64,000 nucleotides of DNA from Corylus avellana (GCF_901000735.1 NC_081547.1:12994091-13058090); one strand, 5' to 3'; shown: positions 10,872-22,935, numbered from the stretch's first letter. A program made the numbers and translations. The notes: generated by a model not told the origin, from the letters alone.

Positions 10872-11551
10872 GATATGGTGTCCAAAACTCCAATTGATTG
10901 CGTAATGTTCTGATTATTATTATAGAACAATGGACATATACACTTATATTATTGCATGTCATATATGTGAGATTGTGTATTATCCAATTATATGCATGTG
11001 AGATCCTTAAGATGCATTATATTTGAGTGATGGTGTGCGTATCACAAAAGATCACCAAATTCGAATTGAGTTTATACGAGTGAATTGTCGAACGATTTAT
11101 TCATACAAGCCTAGTCTAGTAGGTTTGTCTCTTTTATTTGCGATTGGTTTGGTTCCAGGCAATATTGGAAATACTTCTTAGAAAAAAAAAAAAGAAGAAA
11201 TCTTGGACCATTCTTTGTAAATATCTCCAATTAGACAAGCACATGCTTGTTTCCATGTATCTTTATGTTTGATAATAAAAAATGTAATTCTTTATGTGAT
11301 AGTTAATATTAACAACTCCATAGCATATATATATATATATATATCAAATTGAATTATAGGGGTTTAAACCATTAGCATGGATTTATTTTCCAATATGTGC
11401 AGTTTTCGAACGGGGTGAACTGTACGTTCTCTAATATGCTTCTGATATTCAATATGCGTTTCTTGATGCTTCCACGATCGTTGCAAAATAACAAAAAATA
11501 GACAAATGAGCCTACTAGGTGTGTTGGGGGGGTCTCACTCTGATGCCTAAG
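10872..11551. other. Unassigned repeat-like DNA
   Basis: No coding frame recognised. Includes an (AT)n run at about 11324-11344. The last part, TCTCACTCTGATGCCTAAG, joins smoothly to TCAGTTTCTTGAAGAATT at 18098 once the solo LTR is removed. Such 'ACTC-GATGCCTAAGT' text is typical of plant LTR retrotransposons (from memory), so this may be an older LTR. Not resolved. Confidence 0.35.
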
Positions 11552-12620
11552 TGTAACGCCCTGTGGAAATCAATTATCTAGTAATTGACTCCATGGTTTG
11601 TCTCCCAGCCTTATCCCTCACAGAAGAAGACTCAGGGATCATAACATTTCCTAAGAGAGAGACTGCAACGGAAGACTTATAACCACAGGATAGAGATTGC
11701 AATAACTTAAAACCACAATCACAATAACCAGAGTAATAAGAAAGCATAATAACATAGATAGATCTCCAAATGTATCAGTCAGAGACTGGTCATCATAATA
11801 ATTCAGACCATAAATAATTGTTCTGGAATAAAATCAACGCCTAATTTTAAATAAAGCTAACATGATAACAATTTTTATCATCTCTAACTGGATGAATCCT
11901 TCATCGTCCCACATGGACTTCAGCCATACTGGGTCTAAGTCCTCAAAGATGACCCATATCAAATCCTTCGCCACCACAAGTTGGCTGTCCAAATTCAAGC
12001 TCTACTAAGCTAACTAAACCATGCAATTTATACGTAATGGAGGGGGGAAAATATAATGGGTAAATCTAAAGACTTAGTGAGTAAAAATGTACATGGTACG
12101 TATGCCATTTAATAATGAACTCCGTTTAGTAAAAAATATGCAGCATTTTGGTATGACAGTTATTCATGAATGTAGTATAGATATACTACATGCTATAATC
12201 ATATGAATCAATGATAATTGAACTGTATGGTCTACCCAAGATATTACCCCTTCTCAACAAGGTTAGTGCTGTCCCAAGGGACTTGTAATACAATGTCGGT
12301 GTCCTGACCATTGTATGCTACCATCCATAACACTAGCAACCCAACCGAGTCTAACCTCGAGTGGCTACGCTACTAATGGTATACGTCATGTAATGACTCG
12401 CCAGTTAAAGCTGCGTCAGTCACGAAATAACCATTGGATCCAAGACCCATATATCACATCCACACACACATTTGACCATAGTATTAGCATGTATAGTAAG
12501 CCCATGGCCGTTATCCCACACAATGGTGGAGAGACGTGGGGGTGACCTAGGGGCGGGCACCCCTGGTAAAAAAAAAATTAAAAATTGAAAAAACTCCTGT
12601 CCTCCAGGCTGGCTCCAACG

Positions 12621-12658
<38 letters not shown>

Positions 12659-12737
12659 ATCTTACCCTAAGTCGACAATCGCCTAGAAAAAGGAAAGAGA
12701 AAAACTCTTAAGTTGGAGAGTTGGAGTGCGCTGCCGC

Positions 12738-13731
12738 TAGGGGTGTAAACGAGCCGAGCTTGAGCGAGCTTCCCTTGTTCAGGCTTGGCTCGTTTAAATT
12801 TTACTCGAGCTCGAGCTCGAGTCGAGCTCAAGGGCGAGCCAAAAAAATCGAGCTCGAGCTAATAATAAGTCGAGCCGAGCCAGCTCGTAAGCTGGCTCTT
12901 ATATTTAATGTTTTTGTTTTTTTTTAAAAAAAATTAACTTCAAGTACTCTTAAACGGCTTAAGAAGTTAGTTAGCATATGAGTATTTGCTTAACCTGGCT
13001 AGTCGAGTATGGAGCCTGAGTCAATACAGCAAGGCATTTGGTTTCAAAAAAAGAGGATATGCATCATTTTATAGATAAGCAAACTTGGAGATTAATGTTT
13101 TCTTAACAATGTAGGACAAATTAACATGTTGCATTCAGACTGCATTGGGACAACGCCCCTACAAAAAACTATTTTTTCAACGTCTCTCTCTCAATCCCCC
13201 TCACCAGTCACAACGCATCTTCCACTTGAACTCTCATTTCCCACTCTCTCACTCTCGCTCATCAAACAGGTAGTGATAGTGTTTGGGTCTGTATGATTCT
13301 TCAATAGTTTATGCCTTTTGCAATCTCCCTCAATAGTTTCTGCTTGATTCTTCGTCTTTTCATTTGGGTCTACTCTAATTGAATCGAGGTCTTTTTAATG
13401 ATTGCTCTCTCTCTCTCTCTTTGATCACGAAGGGTTTAGAATTTTTCATTCTCTAACGCTTAAATATAAATGCAATTTTAAGATTTTAATAATTATGAGA
13501 TTTTTAATTAATTATGTATTACTTAGTTTATATATATATACACACACACGAGCTTATACGAGCTTACTCACGAGCCTAGCCGAGTCGAGCCGAGCTTGCT
13601 TCGTTTAATATTCGAGCTAGGGTTTGTGTCCATGAAGTGTTTCATTTAATATTCGAGTCGAACACGAGCCGAGCTTATGCGAGCCGAGCCCGAGCTTGCT
13701 CGCGAGACGCTTCGCTCACTTAACAGCCCTA
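12738..13731 (+). mobile_element. Small non-autonomous hAT element, GAGCCGAGC family, copy 1
   Basis: Begins TAGGGGTGTAAACGAGCC and ends CTTAACAGCCCTA, flanked by a perfect 8-bp duplication GCTGCCGC (12730-12737 and 13732-13739). Subterminal zones are crowded with GAGCTCGAGC and CGAGCCGAGC. The interior (about 12950-13270) is shared with the copy at 19314 and looks like a promoter plus CT-rich 5' leader ending in a possible splice donor CAAACAG|GTAGTG. No transposase is encoded. Confidence 0.9.
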
Positions 13732-14624
13732 GCTGCCGCAGAGTTCTTCAAGATAGTGACTCAGTGAGACGGATCAAACTCCTACTGTGACTCTGTGTCC
13801 CTGTGAGTATATGAATATCATCATTCTTCTGCAGTTGTATAACTTGTATTGTATATTTCATATTTGATTTCTTAGAAGTTAGAAAAGTGAAGATAAGAGG
13901 ATTGATTTGAGGAAGATAACAAATATTTTATTTTTAATTTTTTGGTTTGTTGCGCCCTTCACTCAGTTCAGTGTATTTGTGCTATTGAGGAGAACTGAAA
14001 TCAGTGTGTCACATGCGTGTTTGATGTTTCTCTCATTCTCTGTGCATTGTCAATGACTCAATTGTCCCTCTTTGGCTGTAGCTTGTTTCGGTTTCTTCAT
14101 TTCCTGGTTTCATATTACCAAAAAAAAAAAAATCAAGAAATTTAATGTTTATTTATCAATATCTGGCATTTTCCTGTCATAACCCAAGTACCCAACCGAG
14201 TAAGTTGAGAGTAAAGTTTAAAGTTTATAATTAAAGCCATTAAGGCCTTAATTTTTCTTGGTTATGACTAGGCCCTTAATTTGTCTTGGTTATAATTTAA
14301 GCTTTTTAATTTGGATATATCTCTCATTTTCATCATTTTGTTTATCTTATTCTAAAACAATATTGTTATTTTTTTTTTTTTTTGTAAGGTGTGTTTTACT
14401 CTAGGATTTTGTCAAGCATCAACGAGTTTCAGAAGAAATATTGCCAATCTCAGGTTTGTTCCTTTTATTATTTATTTTAGGCTAATAGCTATCGGAATAT
14501 GCTACTGATTTTATTATAATATCATTAGAGTATGTTTCATTAGCCATGAATTGTTTAGTGTGAGAAGTATTCAAACTAATAGATAAATAATGTTTCAGAT
14601 TTTTCAAAAATCTTATATTACATC

Positions 14625-14745
14625 ATGGGCAAGTCAAAAACAATTGATGCATTTTTTAAGAAAAAAAGATATTGATTCAAATTCTAAATTGTCTTCATCG
14701 ACATCCAATCCTCAAACTTTAGCTCATGAGCAACACCCTTCTAAG
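14625..14745 (+). pseudogene. Transposase N-terminal remnant (DUF4371 hAT)
   Basis: An ATG at 14625 opens MGKSKTIDAFFKKK, resembling the start of plant TTF/DUF4371 transposases (a basic M-K-x-F-F-K segment). An extra A in the following A-run shifts the frame to a stop. In the shifted frame it continues with DIDSNSKLSSSTSNPQTLAH. Only the amino end is preserved before the element's 3' end. Confidence 0.55.
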
Positions 14746-15622
14746 ATGCTTTTTGTGATACATATATTGTGGTATAATTTTTTTTTTTTTTTTTTACAAT
14801 ATTTACCATATTATAATAAAAATATAATATATAAAGAGAAAAAAAATTATTTTATCATTATATTTTATTATTTTATTGACGTCCCTGGTAGAATGAATTC
14901 CTGGATCCGCCATTGATCCCGCACGTACCGGTGTACCATATCATACGATACAATTAGTCTTATCCATATTTTACATGCTTGCTCTTACAATTTCTTCATG
15001 TTCGTTATCTTGTTAAGTAGCACATTTTCACAAAATGTAGAGTTCATAACATAGACAAAATATATTTCTAAGGGTTGTAAAAATGCATGTTTGGTACAAA
15101 AAATAGTTATACAATGTGGGAAAAATAACGGCTAGTATCATGTGAGTTTGTACTCACCCAGGTCGCATAAATCCTCTAAAAATCCCTCTGGTTGTTCCAA
15201 GTTCTCCAAATATGTGAAAAGCCTAACATTAGTCCTTAGTCCAAGCTAAAACGAACCTAAATCCTAGAACTTTGAAAACAGAGGCTATGGAACGATTGGG
15301 CAAAATGGCGTACACCCCTTAAAACACTTATGGGCGAACGTTTGGGCTCGAGGCCGAGCATTCGGCCAAAGGGTTTCAAGTGTAACTTAATTTGGTCCAA
15401 TAATCTCCTAAGTAGTCCTAAACTAGTTCCAAGGCTACAAAAGGGTTTCTAAAACATTTTAACCCAAAAAAACATCACCATGCAATAAGAATATGTTTAA
15501 TGGAAAGGAAACGCTCAAAATAAGATTAAGACCTATGCTTCTAGATTTCTAATAAATAAGCTACTATAAAGATACAAGGTTACCAAAACAACCTAAGAAA
15601 ATACTAGAGAGAGATGATTACC

Positions 15623-17588
15623 TGTAATAGCCCAACAAAACACCGTTTTAAAAGGGTAAAGATTTCTTGCTTAAACGGTTAATGTTTCCTTAAAAAAAAA
15701 AAAAAAAAAAAAAAACCTTAAACCAGAGACCTAAACCTTTTCCAAATAACCCAAACCCCTTGATACTTTTTGAAGCAAAAATCCCCAAAATACCCTCACT
15801 GGCCGAGCACTCACTAGGGGACCACGTGAGCACTCGCTCTTGGCCTAGGTGTGAACGCTCGCCCAGCGACCACATGAGTGCTTGCTTAACAGTCTTCAAC
15901 CCATTGGGAAAAACCCAATCATATGCTTGAACCTTTTTACCCATTGTTTAAATAGTACCCGAGCGCTCGCTCAACAATACACGAGAGCTCGTTGCCACCT
16001 CCGAAAAGCATTTTTAACCCATTATCTACTTTTGCAAACAATGGCATGCCCCAATCCCCTATATAAAGCCCACATTCGACCTTTAGCCCTCTCCTACACT
16101 AGAAAAACCCTAAATCCTAGAGTGAGGAGTGATTTTGAGAAAGGACGAGATTTTGAGGAGTTTGCCATCTTCAAAGGTAACCTATTGTCCATTTTCCATA
16201 ACCCTCATGTTCTTCTTACTGTTTTCATAAGTATTTCAAATTCTAGAGATGCATTGTTAAGGTTATGTGCCTATTTCTTAAAAAGATGGAGAAATGTTTT
16301 CAAATGGCTTTAAACACCTCTTTGATTCCTTGTATTACATGATGATGTGTTTTCTTACGATACATGTGTCCATTATCAACTTAGGAGGAGAAGTACCAAC
16401 CCATAGCTTTAGATAGAAGCCCAAAACACATTTTGGGAGTTTCTGGCCGAGTCTTAATCCTCTGACCGAACGCTCGCCCTAAGGAGTGAGCGCTCGCCCA
16501 GAGAGCAAGGCACACGCCCTTAGCTCAAAATATGGTACGAAGATTTTAGTAGCCCTTTTCGTTAGATCGAACCTCGTAGAGTTTTCTAGTACTGCTTATA
16601 ACGATGAGTCAAGTTTCGTTATAGCAGGGATTCATGATGTTAGAGGATTCGAGCGAGCACACGAGGTAAGTAAACACTTACGAATACTTTCCTTAAAAAC
16701 ATGCGATACGTCAGCTAACTAAGCACGCATATGATATGAGCATGCTTATATTTTTGTACAACTTGGTAATTTCTTTAATAACTGGTTGATAAGATGCATT
16801 GGATGACATGGTACACCGGTATGTGCGGTATCATAGCCATGGGCTTTTTATAAACTTAATTCTATGGTCAAATGTGTGTGTGGTTATATGGGTCTTGGAT
16901 CCAATGGTTATTTCATAACAGGCGCAGCCTTAACAGGCGAATCACTACGGGACATACATCATTAGTAGTATGGGCCACCTGAGGTTGGACTCAGTCAGGT
17001 TGCTAATGTTATGGACAGCAGCATACAATGGTCGGGGCACCGGCATTGTATTACAGGTCCCTCAGGACAGAGCCAACCGTGCTGAAAATGGGTAATATCT
17101 CTAGTAAACCGTATATGATAGTTATGACTTATAAATCATTAGTTTTCTGCATTAAAATACTTAGGCAATTGCCGTCGGGAGTACACCACATTTTATCAAC
17201 CAAACAATATTTTAAAGGTATATTAACGGAGACAATACCTCTTTTAAATATTTACTAAAATTGCACGTTTATTTCTGCTTCATAATAATAGGCTCATGTC
17301 ATACTTTATCACGGGATTTACTTACTAAGTCGTTAGATTTATGCCGTTATTACTCTTATAGGGAGTCTGTTTCTAGAACTCAAGAGTGGTACAATTGCCA
17401 CTACAGACTTTGCTTACAAAAGATCTTCATGATGATTAATAGAGTTTTCAGATTGATTTCCCCTTCCTATGCATTAAATCTGATAATGCTTAGAGGGGCG
17501 GTTTTCCATTTAGCCACCAATTAGTTTAAGTGGGATAATTGCCAGTAATCCTGCCAGATTGGTCAGGGCCAGTTTTGGGGACATTACA
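15623..17588 (+). mobile_element. Second solo LTR of the same family, inverse orientation
   Basis: Starts TGTAATAGCCCAAC and ends TTGGGGACATTACA, 1966 bp, between flanks TTACC and CTACC (4 of 5 match). It shares, in reverse, the block at 12220-12520 and 14916-14960 (for example CATGGTACACCGGTATGTGC and GTATTACAGGTCCCTCAGG) with the outer LTR. It therefore belongs to the same LTR family and sits inside it. No coding content. Confidence 0.75.
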
Positions 17589-18092
17589 CTACCTCCACGC
17601 AGTAAGACTCTTTAAGAAGTTCCTCCTCCTTCCTCAAGAACACCAAGAAAATCTCTCACAACCTCACAACAATACTTAAGCAGGGTTTCTCTAAGGCTCA
17701 GAGGGTAGAATAAGTTGGTGAAGGGCATGGGAGGGGATATTTATATGGTAGGGAAAGCTGTGAGCTCTTCAAAAGCATGCTTGCAGTGCATGAGCGTTCG
17801 GTACTATTGTGCCGAACGTTTGTGTACTATTTTACCTAATGGTTTTAGGGTTGTAGTCATACACCCGGGCAATAACCAGTGGTCAACCAAAATTCAATGA
17901 ACGTTCGGGCAAGTCCACACATGAGCGTTCGTGTACTTTTGTAGGCGAACGTTTGGGTGATCCCCATATGAGTGTTTGGTCAAAAAGTCCAAAATTCTCA
18001 AAACGACCCTCCACGTACTCCTAGTAACCCAAAATTTCAATTAACCCTTTAACCAAGCTATTTTAGCCTAGTTAATTATTTGGGTCACTACA

Positions 18093-19313
18093 CTAAGTCA
18101 GTTTCTTGAAGAATTTGTATGCCTAAAGCACAAGATTATAGTATAAGGTTTATACCAGGTGTATGAGCCTATTTATATGCAAAGAAGTGAAATTAGAACT
18201 AGATTAGGTTTTCTACTTTAACTTGGCTTGAGAGTATTGAGAGTTTGATTTGGACCCGAGCTCTTACTTCAAGTTGACTTAGAGTAGGATTGTTAGACTA
18301 GATTCTTCAAGAAGAGTCCCAAATGGAACCAAATTGTGATTCCAACTTGGAGTAGGAATCTAATTCAAATTCTTCGGGATAAGACTCAATCCCAGAATAT
18401 CAGAAGTTTGAGACCCAGCAACACCCTTTCTAGAATCAAGGGATAAAGATCCCTATGCCTTCCATGATGAAGTGAATGTCCAACTATCTCGGAAAATGCT
18501 TGTCATGGGGCTTGAATGTAATGGATGAAGTCCCGGGATGTGTTTGATCCTAAGACCCAATCTTGATGCGCCAACCTATGTCCTCTCAGGATGTACCTAG
18601 CCTGGGAGTAACCCAGTGATTATTCTTCATGTCTTCATGGGGCATGCCCATTCTGGTAGAGGCCCATCGCTATTCAGGCCTAAAATTGGTAGATTTGTGT
18701 GCCAGACATGACCCTAAAGCCATGACCCTTCTAATGGGCCGATTGGGTAGCATTATTCCGAACACAATAAGTTTTTAGTTAATAACTTTACAACTTTGCA
18801 AAATTGTCAATAAAGTCAAACCTCTCACTGATGTTTATATATCACTTACTATTCTTGGTTCTAGTAAAGATATCGAGATATTTGGATTGGCATTTTTCTT
18901 ATGCTTAGCTTAATAATGGTCTCTTCTTTAACTTGATTTGTTTCTTTGATGATTGTATTATTTTGGTATATATAAAAAATTATCAATGTACTTTCTAATG
19001 AATTTTACGGATAAAAATGTCTGTTTCACAATGTTTATAAATTTTTCATCTATGTTTTGATAACATATGAGCAAAAATGAAGTATATATCAAAATATTAG
19101 GAAAAATAAATAGAGTAAGGACTATTTTTTTACTTTTTTTTATTTTATCCTTTAAAAACTTATGTGCCTTTTAAAATCATTATTAAATTATATACTTCTT
19201 AATAGTGACAGCAAGTCTAGTGAAAGTGAGGTGGAGGTGGGTCATCAATTTTTTTTCTTTTTCTTTTTCTTTTTCTTTTTTTAAAAGTATATTCTTATTA
19301 TTTATGATATATT
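18093..19313. other. Unassigned repeat-like DNA
   Basis: Continuation of the sequence left of 11552 (see CTAAG duplication). No coding frame recognised. A poly-pyrimidine CTTTTT run occurs at 19251-19281, directly before the next hAT element. Confidence 0.35.
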
Positions 19314-19503
19314 TAGGGGTGTAAACGAGCCGAGCCTGAAGGAGGTTCCCTTCTTCGGGCTCAACTCATTTAAATATTACTCAAGCTCGAGCCAAGCTCA
19401 AGTACGAGCCAAAAAAATAACTCGAACTCATAATAAGTCGAGTTGAGACGAGCATAATTAATGGATTTTTTTAATAAATTTAAAATTCGAGTACTCTTAA
19501 ACG

Positions 19504-20227
19504 TAGGGGTGTAAAAAACTACTGGGAAATCGGGGAACCGGTTGGAAAAAACTGGTAATCGGGTGGGATTCCAGTTTTTGGCACCCGGGTATAACTGGGT
19601 AACCGGATGCATATATATATATAATAATATATATCGGATCTCGAATACTAGAACCAGATCTCGGATTGCAAGCTTTCAAGAAGAGAAAGAATGAGTTACT
19701 ACTTACTACAACCAGCAACAGTCCCCCTGTCGGTGTTCCTCCCCTGCAAGGTCACCCCTCCGATTAAATCTTTGTAAATTCTTCTTTTGTGTCGATATAA
19801 ATTTGTGGGTTTTGTGTGTTTTTTATTTTTGTTTGTTGGATTTGACTCTCGATCGAATCTTTGTTTCTTTGTGGGTTTTATGTGAACAGGTTATTCGCTA
19901 GACAGATATCCCAAGGACGTATATCCGCCACCGGGATATCCTGCTCAGGGATATCCTCCAGTAGGATACCTTCCCCAGCAGGGATATCCTCAGCAAGTGT
20001 ATCCTCCGGCCTACACCCTAAAATAAGCCCAAAATACAAATTTTCTTAAAAACCGGTTACCCGATCCAAATAACCGGATACCAGCCGAAATCAACCGGTT
20101 ATTGTATAACCAGTTAATCGGGAACCGGCTACCCAGTTTCAGTTTTCCAAAATTAATAACTGGTAACCCGGTTTCAGTTCTCGGTTTTGGCCAATAACCA
20201 AAAACCGGGACCAGGTTGACACCCCTA
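19504..20227 (+). mobile_element. Nested hAT element carrying a captured host gene piece (Pack-type)
   Basis: Begins TAGGGGTGTAAAAAACTACTGG and ends CCAGGTTGACACCCCTA, which are inverted termini. It is flanked by a perfect 8-bp duplication CTTAAACG (19496-19503 and 20228-20235). Copy 1 of the host element has the uninterrupted site GTACTCTTAAACGGCTTAAG near 12948, a paralogous empty site. Subterminal zones are rich in AACCGG and CCCGGT. The centre (about 19630-20045) is unlike any transposon and carries the gene fragment described separately. Confidence 0.88.
19691..20026 (+). pseudogene. Captured exon-intron-exon fragment of a CYSTM-type gene
   Basis: Exon-like 19691-19750 starts ATG AGT TAC TAC. 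Exon-like 19890-20026 encodes DRYPKDVYPPPGYPAQGYPP followed by more GYP repeats. Between them lies a 139-bp intron with GT (19751) and AG (19889), in the phase that continues the GYP reading. N-terminal MSYY plus Q-rich start, a glycine at the junction and PPPGYPxQGYPP repeats is the layout of plant cysteine-rich transmembrane (CYSTM) proteins, small stress-related membrane proteins (family knowledge). The cysteine-rich membrane tail is missing. Exon 1 has an apparent 7-bp TTACTAC duplication and an extra C in a C-run, so the spliced product would stop at codon 24. The frame choice rests on my memory of the family. Confidence 0.7.
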
Positions 20228-20871
20228 CTTAAACGGCTCAAGAAGTCAGCTTGCATATGACATTTGCTTAGCCTTGCTAGCCGAGTATAGAGTCTGAGTC
20301 AATACAGTACGGCACTTGGTTTCGAAAATAGAGAATATGCATCCTTTTATAGATAAGCAAACTTGGGGATTGATGTTTTCTTAGTAATGTGGCCATGTGG
20401 GACAAGTTAACCTGTTATATTCAGACTGCAATGGGACAACGCCCCCTACAAAAAAACATTTTTTCAACGTCTCTCTCTCAATCTCCCTCACAAGTCACAG
20501 CTCATTTTCCACCCCAACTCTCATTTCCCACTCTCTCACTCTCGCTCACCAAATTTTTGTTAAAAAAATTATATACATATATTTGTTATATATGTGTGTG
20601 TGTGTATATATTAATTAAAATAAGTTATATAGTATATTTGTTATTATTGAGTAATATTGATTGTATATTGTTAGTTACTTAATAAAAAAATAAGTTGAGC
20701 CTAATATGCGAGTCGAGCCTTATACGAGCTTGCTCATGAGCGCGCTCACGAGTCGAGTCGAGCTTGCTTCATTCAATATTTGAGCCATGATTTGTGTTCA
20801 CGAAACGTCTCATTTAATAATCAAGTCGAGCTTAAACGAGCTGATCTTGAGTTCGCTCGCGAACACCTCTA

Positions 20872-21299
20872 GATATATACAAATTTTTAGTAGTTTGAAA
20901 GAAAAATTACTTTGAAGGACATTACAAATTAACTATTTGATGAAAGGGCATGAATACTTTTCCGAAATTACCAAGAATATATTAATCCTTGAATTTGTTA
21001 AAATAAATAAATAATCAAATTGAAGCAATGAAAAATGGACACAATTTCCCAGTTTGGAGGAAATTTTCTCAAACTTATTTTAATAAGTGGTAAATATTAT
21101 TCAACATTTGGATTTCTACAAAATTAATGTTTAGATTCCTAGATTAATAGAATGACTCTTTTATATATATATATATATATATGGGTTAAATACCTCAAAC
21201 CCCCTTAGGATTTAGCAACTTTATTTTTTCCCCCCTGGGGTTTCACTTTTATCACAGGACTCCCCTGGGGTTTTGATAAAGACCAATTTAGTCCATCCG
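20872..21299. other. AT-rich DNA and MITE-like repeat before the gap
   Basis: No gene seen. An (AT)n run at 21163-21182 is followed by GGGTTAAATACCTCAAACCCC and ACTCCCCTGGGGTTTTGATAA, text common at the ends of plant MITE/Mutator-like repeats (from memory). The assembly gap begins at 21300, so the element cannot be delimited. Confidence 0.4.
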
Positions 21300-21709
21300 N
21301 NNNNNNNNNNNNNNNNNNNNNNNNNNNNNNNNNNNNNNNNNNNNNNNNNNNNNNNNNNNNNNNNNNNNNNNNNNNNNNNNNNNNNNNNNNNNNNNNNNNN
21401 NNNNNNNNNNNNNNNNNNNNNNNNNNNNNNNNNNNNNNNNNNNNNNNNNNNNNNNNNNNNNNNNNNNNNNNNNNNNNNNNNNNNNNNNNNNNNNNNNNNN
21501 NNNNNNNNNNNNNNNNNNNNNNNNNNNNNNNNNNNNNNNNNNNNNNNNNNNNNNNNNNNNNNNNNNNNNNNNNNNNNNNNNNNNNNNNNNNNNNNNNNNN
21601 NNNNNNNNNNNNNNNNNNNNNNNNNNNNNNNNNNNNNNNNNNNNNNNNNNNNNNNNNNNNNNNNNNNNNNNNNNNNNNNNNNNNNNNNNNNNNNNNNNNN
21701 NNNNNNNNN
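21300..21709. other. Assembly gap (Ns)
   Basis: 410 undetermined bases, followed directly by an (AT)n run at 21710-21737. Any open frame drawn across it is an artefact. Confidence 0.99.
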
Positions 21710-21744
<35 letters not shown>

Positions 21745-21816
21745 CTTGTGAGGTAGGTCGAAATTTTTTTGAGGAAATTTTTGTCTGTAAAAAATATGTA
21801 TTTTGAAATAGAAAAA

Positions 21817-21911
21817 AAAGCACAAGCCACAAACACACAACCCACGTCAGACGCCCTGAACTGCAGACCCTCTTCCTCCCCGTTTCAAACTCTCAACAGA
21901 GGTTCTCTCAG
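21817..21911 (+). other. Likely 5'UTR exon of the F-box gene
   Basis: A CA-rich leader-like stretch ends in GGTTCTCTCAG|GTATGG, a good splice donor at 21911/21912. The matching acceptor is TTTCTTTGCAG at 23171-23181, seven bases before the F-box start codon. The 5' limit is a guess, as no TATA box is clear. The 1.27-kb leader intron contains a 244-bp tandem duplication. Confidence 0.55.
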
Positions 21912-22470
21912 GTATGGGGTTGAGTTTTCTACTTCAGTTATTGTCTTTCCCAGTTGTTTTTCTCGTTAAAACTCAGTTTGTGCCATTTCCTTCATAATAG
22001 TTGAAAGAAAGTCATATGTGCTTTCACTTCTTTTTCCCTTCTTCGTGTAAACTTTTCTTTGTGTTACTTTGATGGGTTTTTCTTTTGTTGGTGACTTCTT
22101 TGGCGTTTTGTGTGGAAAATTGGCAAAATTTGGATTGACTCGATCAAACTTAAGATGGGTTCTTTGTAATTCTGTTTAAATTCAGGAGCATCGGTGTTTT
22201 ATATTCATATTTAACTAGAACGGAGGTTATGTTAGTCCAGCTAACAAGTCAATTTACTCTTTCTTGTATACAGTTTTCTCCTTCACAGCCAAACCGATAT
22301 AAAGAAAATGTCACTTGAAATTAATTACTTTTATAAGCTAAATATGAGATCTTTTGTAGAATGAGTTAATCTAGTATACATTTAATATGTTAATCCTGTC
22401 TGCTTGAAATGAAAAGAAAAATCCAATAGCTTGACAATTGGAGATTCTACCAAAGACTTTAATGGTGCGT

Positions 22471-22773
22471 TAGTTTGATATGTTTCAAATTAAACACTTG
22501 AAACTAACCTATTGCTGGAAATTGCTTTTCTTTTTCTTTTTTTCTAAAAAAGAAAAAAATCTTATTTCGGTTGGGATTATGGGTTAGTTAAGTTGACAGC
22601 ATTGATACACTTGGGGCCTTATGAAGCTTTCAAAAGGAAATTTATAGAAATTTAGTTATATAATCATTCTTGTGGAACTTTGTAAAATCCATGATTGTTT
22701 TTCTTTTTAGGAGATAGTTTGATATGTTGCAAATTAAACACTTGAAATATAACCTATTGTTGGAAATTACTTT

Positions 22774-22805
<32 letters not shown>

Positions 22806-22935
22806 TTCTTATTTCGGTTGGGATTATGGGTTAGTTAAGTTGATATAATTGGGGCCTTATGAAGCTTTCGAAAGGAAATTTAGTTATATTGCTGAACTTT
22901 GTAAAATCCATGATTGTTTTTCTTTTTACCTTGTT
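22471..22935. repeat. Tandem duplication of about 244 bp in the leader intron
   Basis: Two copies starting TAGTTTGATATGTT at 22471 and 22715. Both contain TATTTCGGTTGGGATTATGG, GGGGCCTTATGAAGCTTTC and AAAATCCATGATTGTTTTTC. The second copy has lost about 30 bp. Confidence 0.85.

Larger units (their letters stand above)
12521..14915 (+). mobile_element. DUF4371-type hAT deletion derivative
   Basis: Left end CAATGGTGGAGAGACG; right end CCTGGATCCGCCATTG, giving inverted CAATGG[T/C]GGA termini. Flanks ATCCCACA and ATCCCGCA form an 8-bp duplication with one mismatch. The homologous position in the inner solo LTR (about 16822-16850, reverse orientation) is uninterrupted and supplies an empty site. 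A transposase N-terminal remnant survives at 14625. Most of the coding region is gone. Confidence 0.85.
11552..18092 (-). mobile_element. Solo LTR (Gypsy type) interrupted by later insertions
   Basis: On the minus strand it starts TGTAGTGACCC at 18092 and ends GGGCGTTACA at 11552. It is flanked on both sides by CTAAG (11547-11551 and 18093-18097), a perfect 5-bp target duplication. Removing the hAT derivative (12521-14915) and the inner solo LTR (15623-17588) leaves about 2.2 kb, similar to the inner LTR. No priming site or internal coding region is present. It is therefore a solo LTR left by recombination between the two LTRs of a full element. Confidence 0.85.
19314..20871 (+). mobile_element. 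Small non-autonomous hAT element, GAGCCGAGC family, copy 2
   Basis: Begins TAGGGGTGTAAACGAGCC and ends GCGAACACCTCTA, flanked by GATATATT and GATATATA (7 of 8). Its interior 20228-20550 matches 12950-13270 of copy 1, including CAATGGGACAACGCCCC and TTTTTTCAACGTCTCTCTCT. It is split by a second hAT element at 19504-20227. Without that insert it would be about 826 bp. Confidence 0.85.

Noticed and set aside
21205..21845. Open frames of about 200 residues across the N gap
   Set aside because: Most of each frame is unknown bases; flanks are (AT)n and repeat ends.
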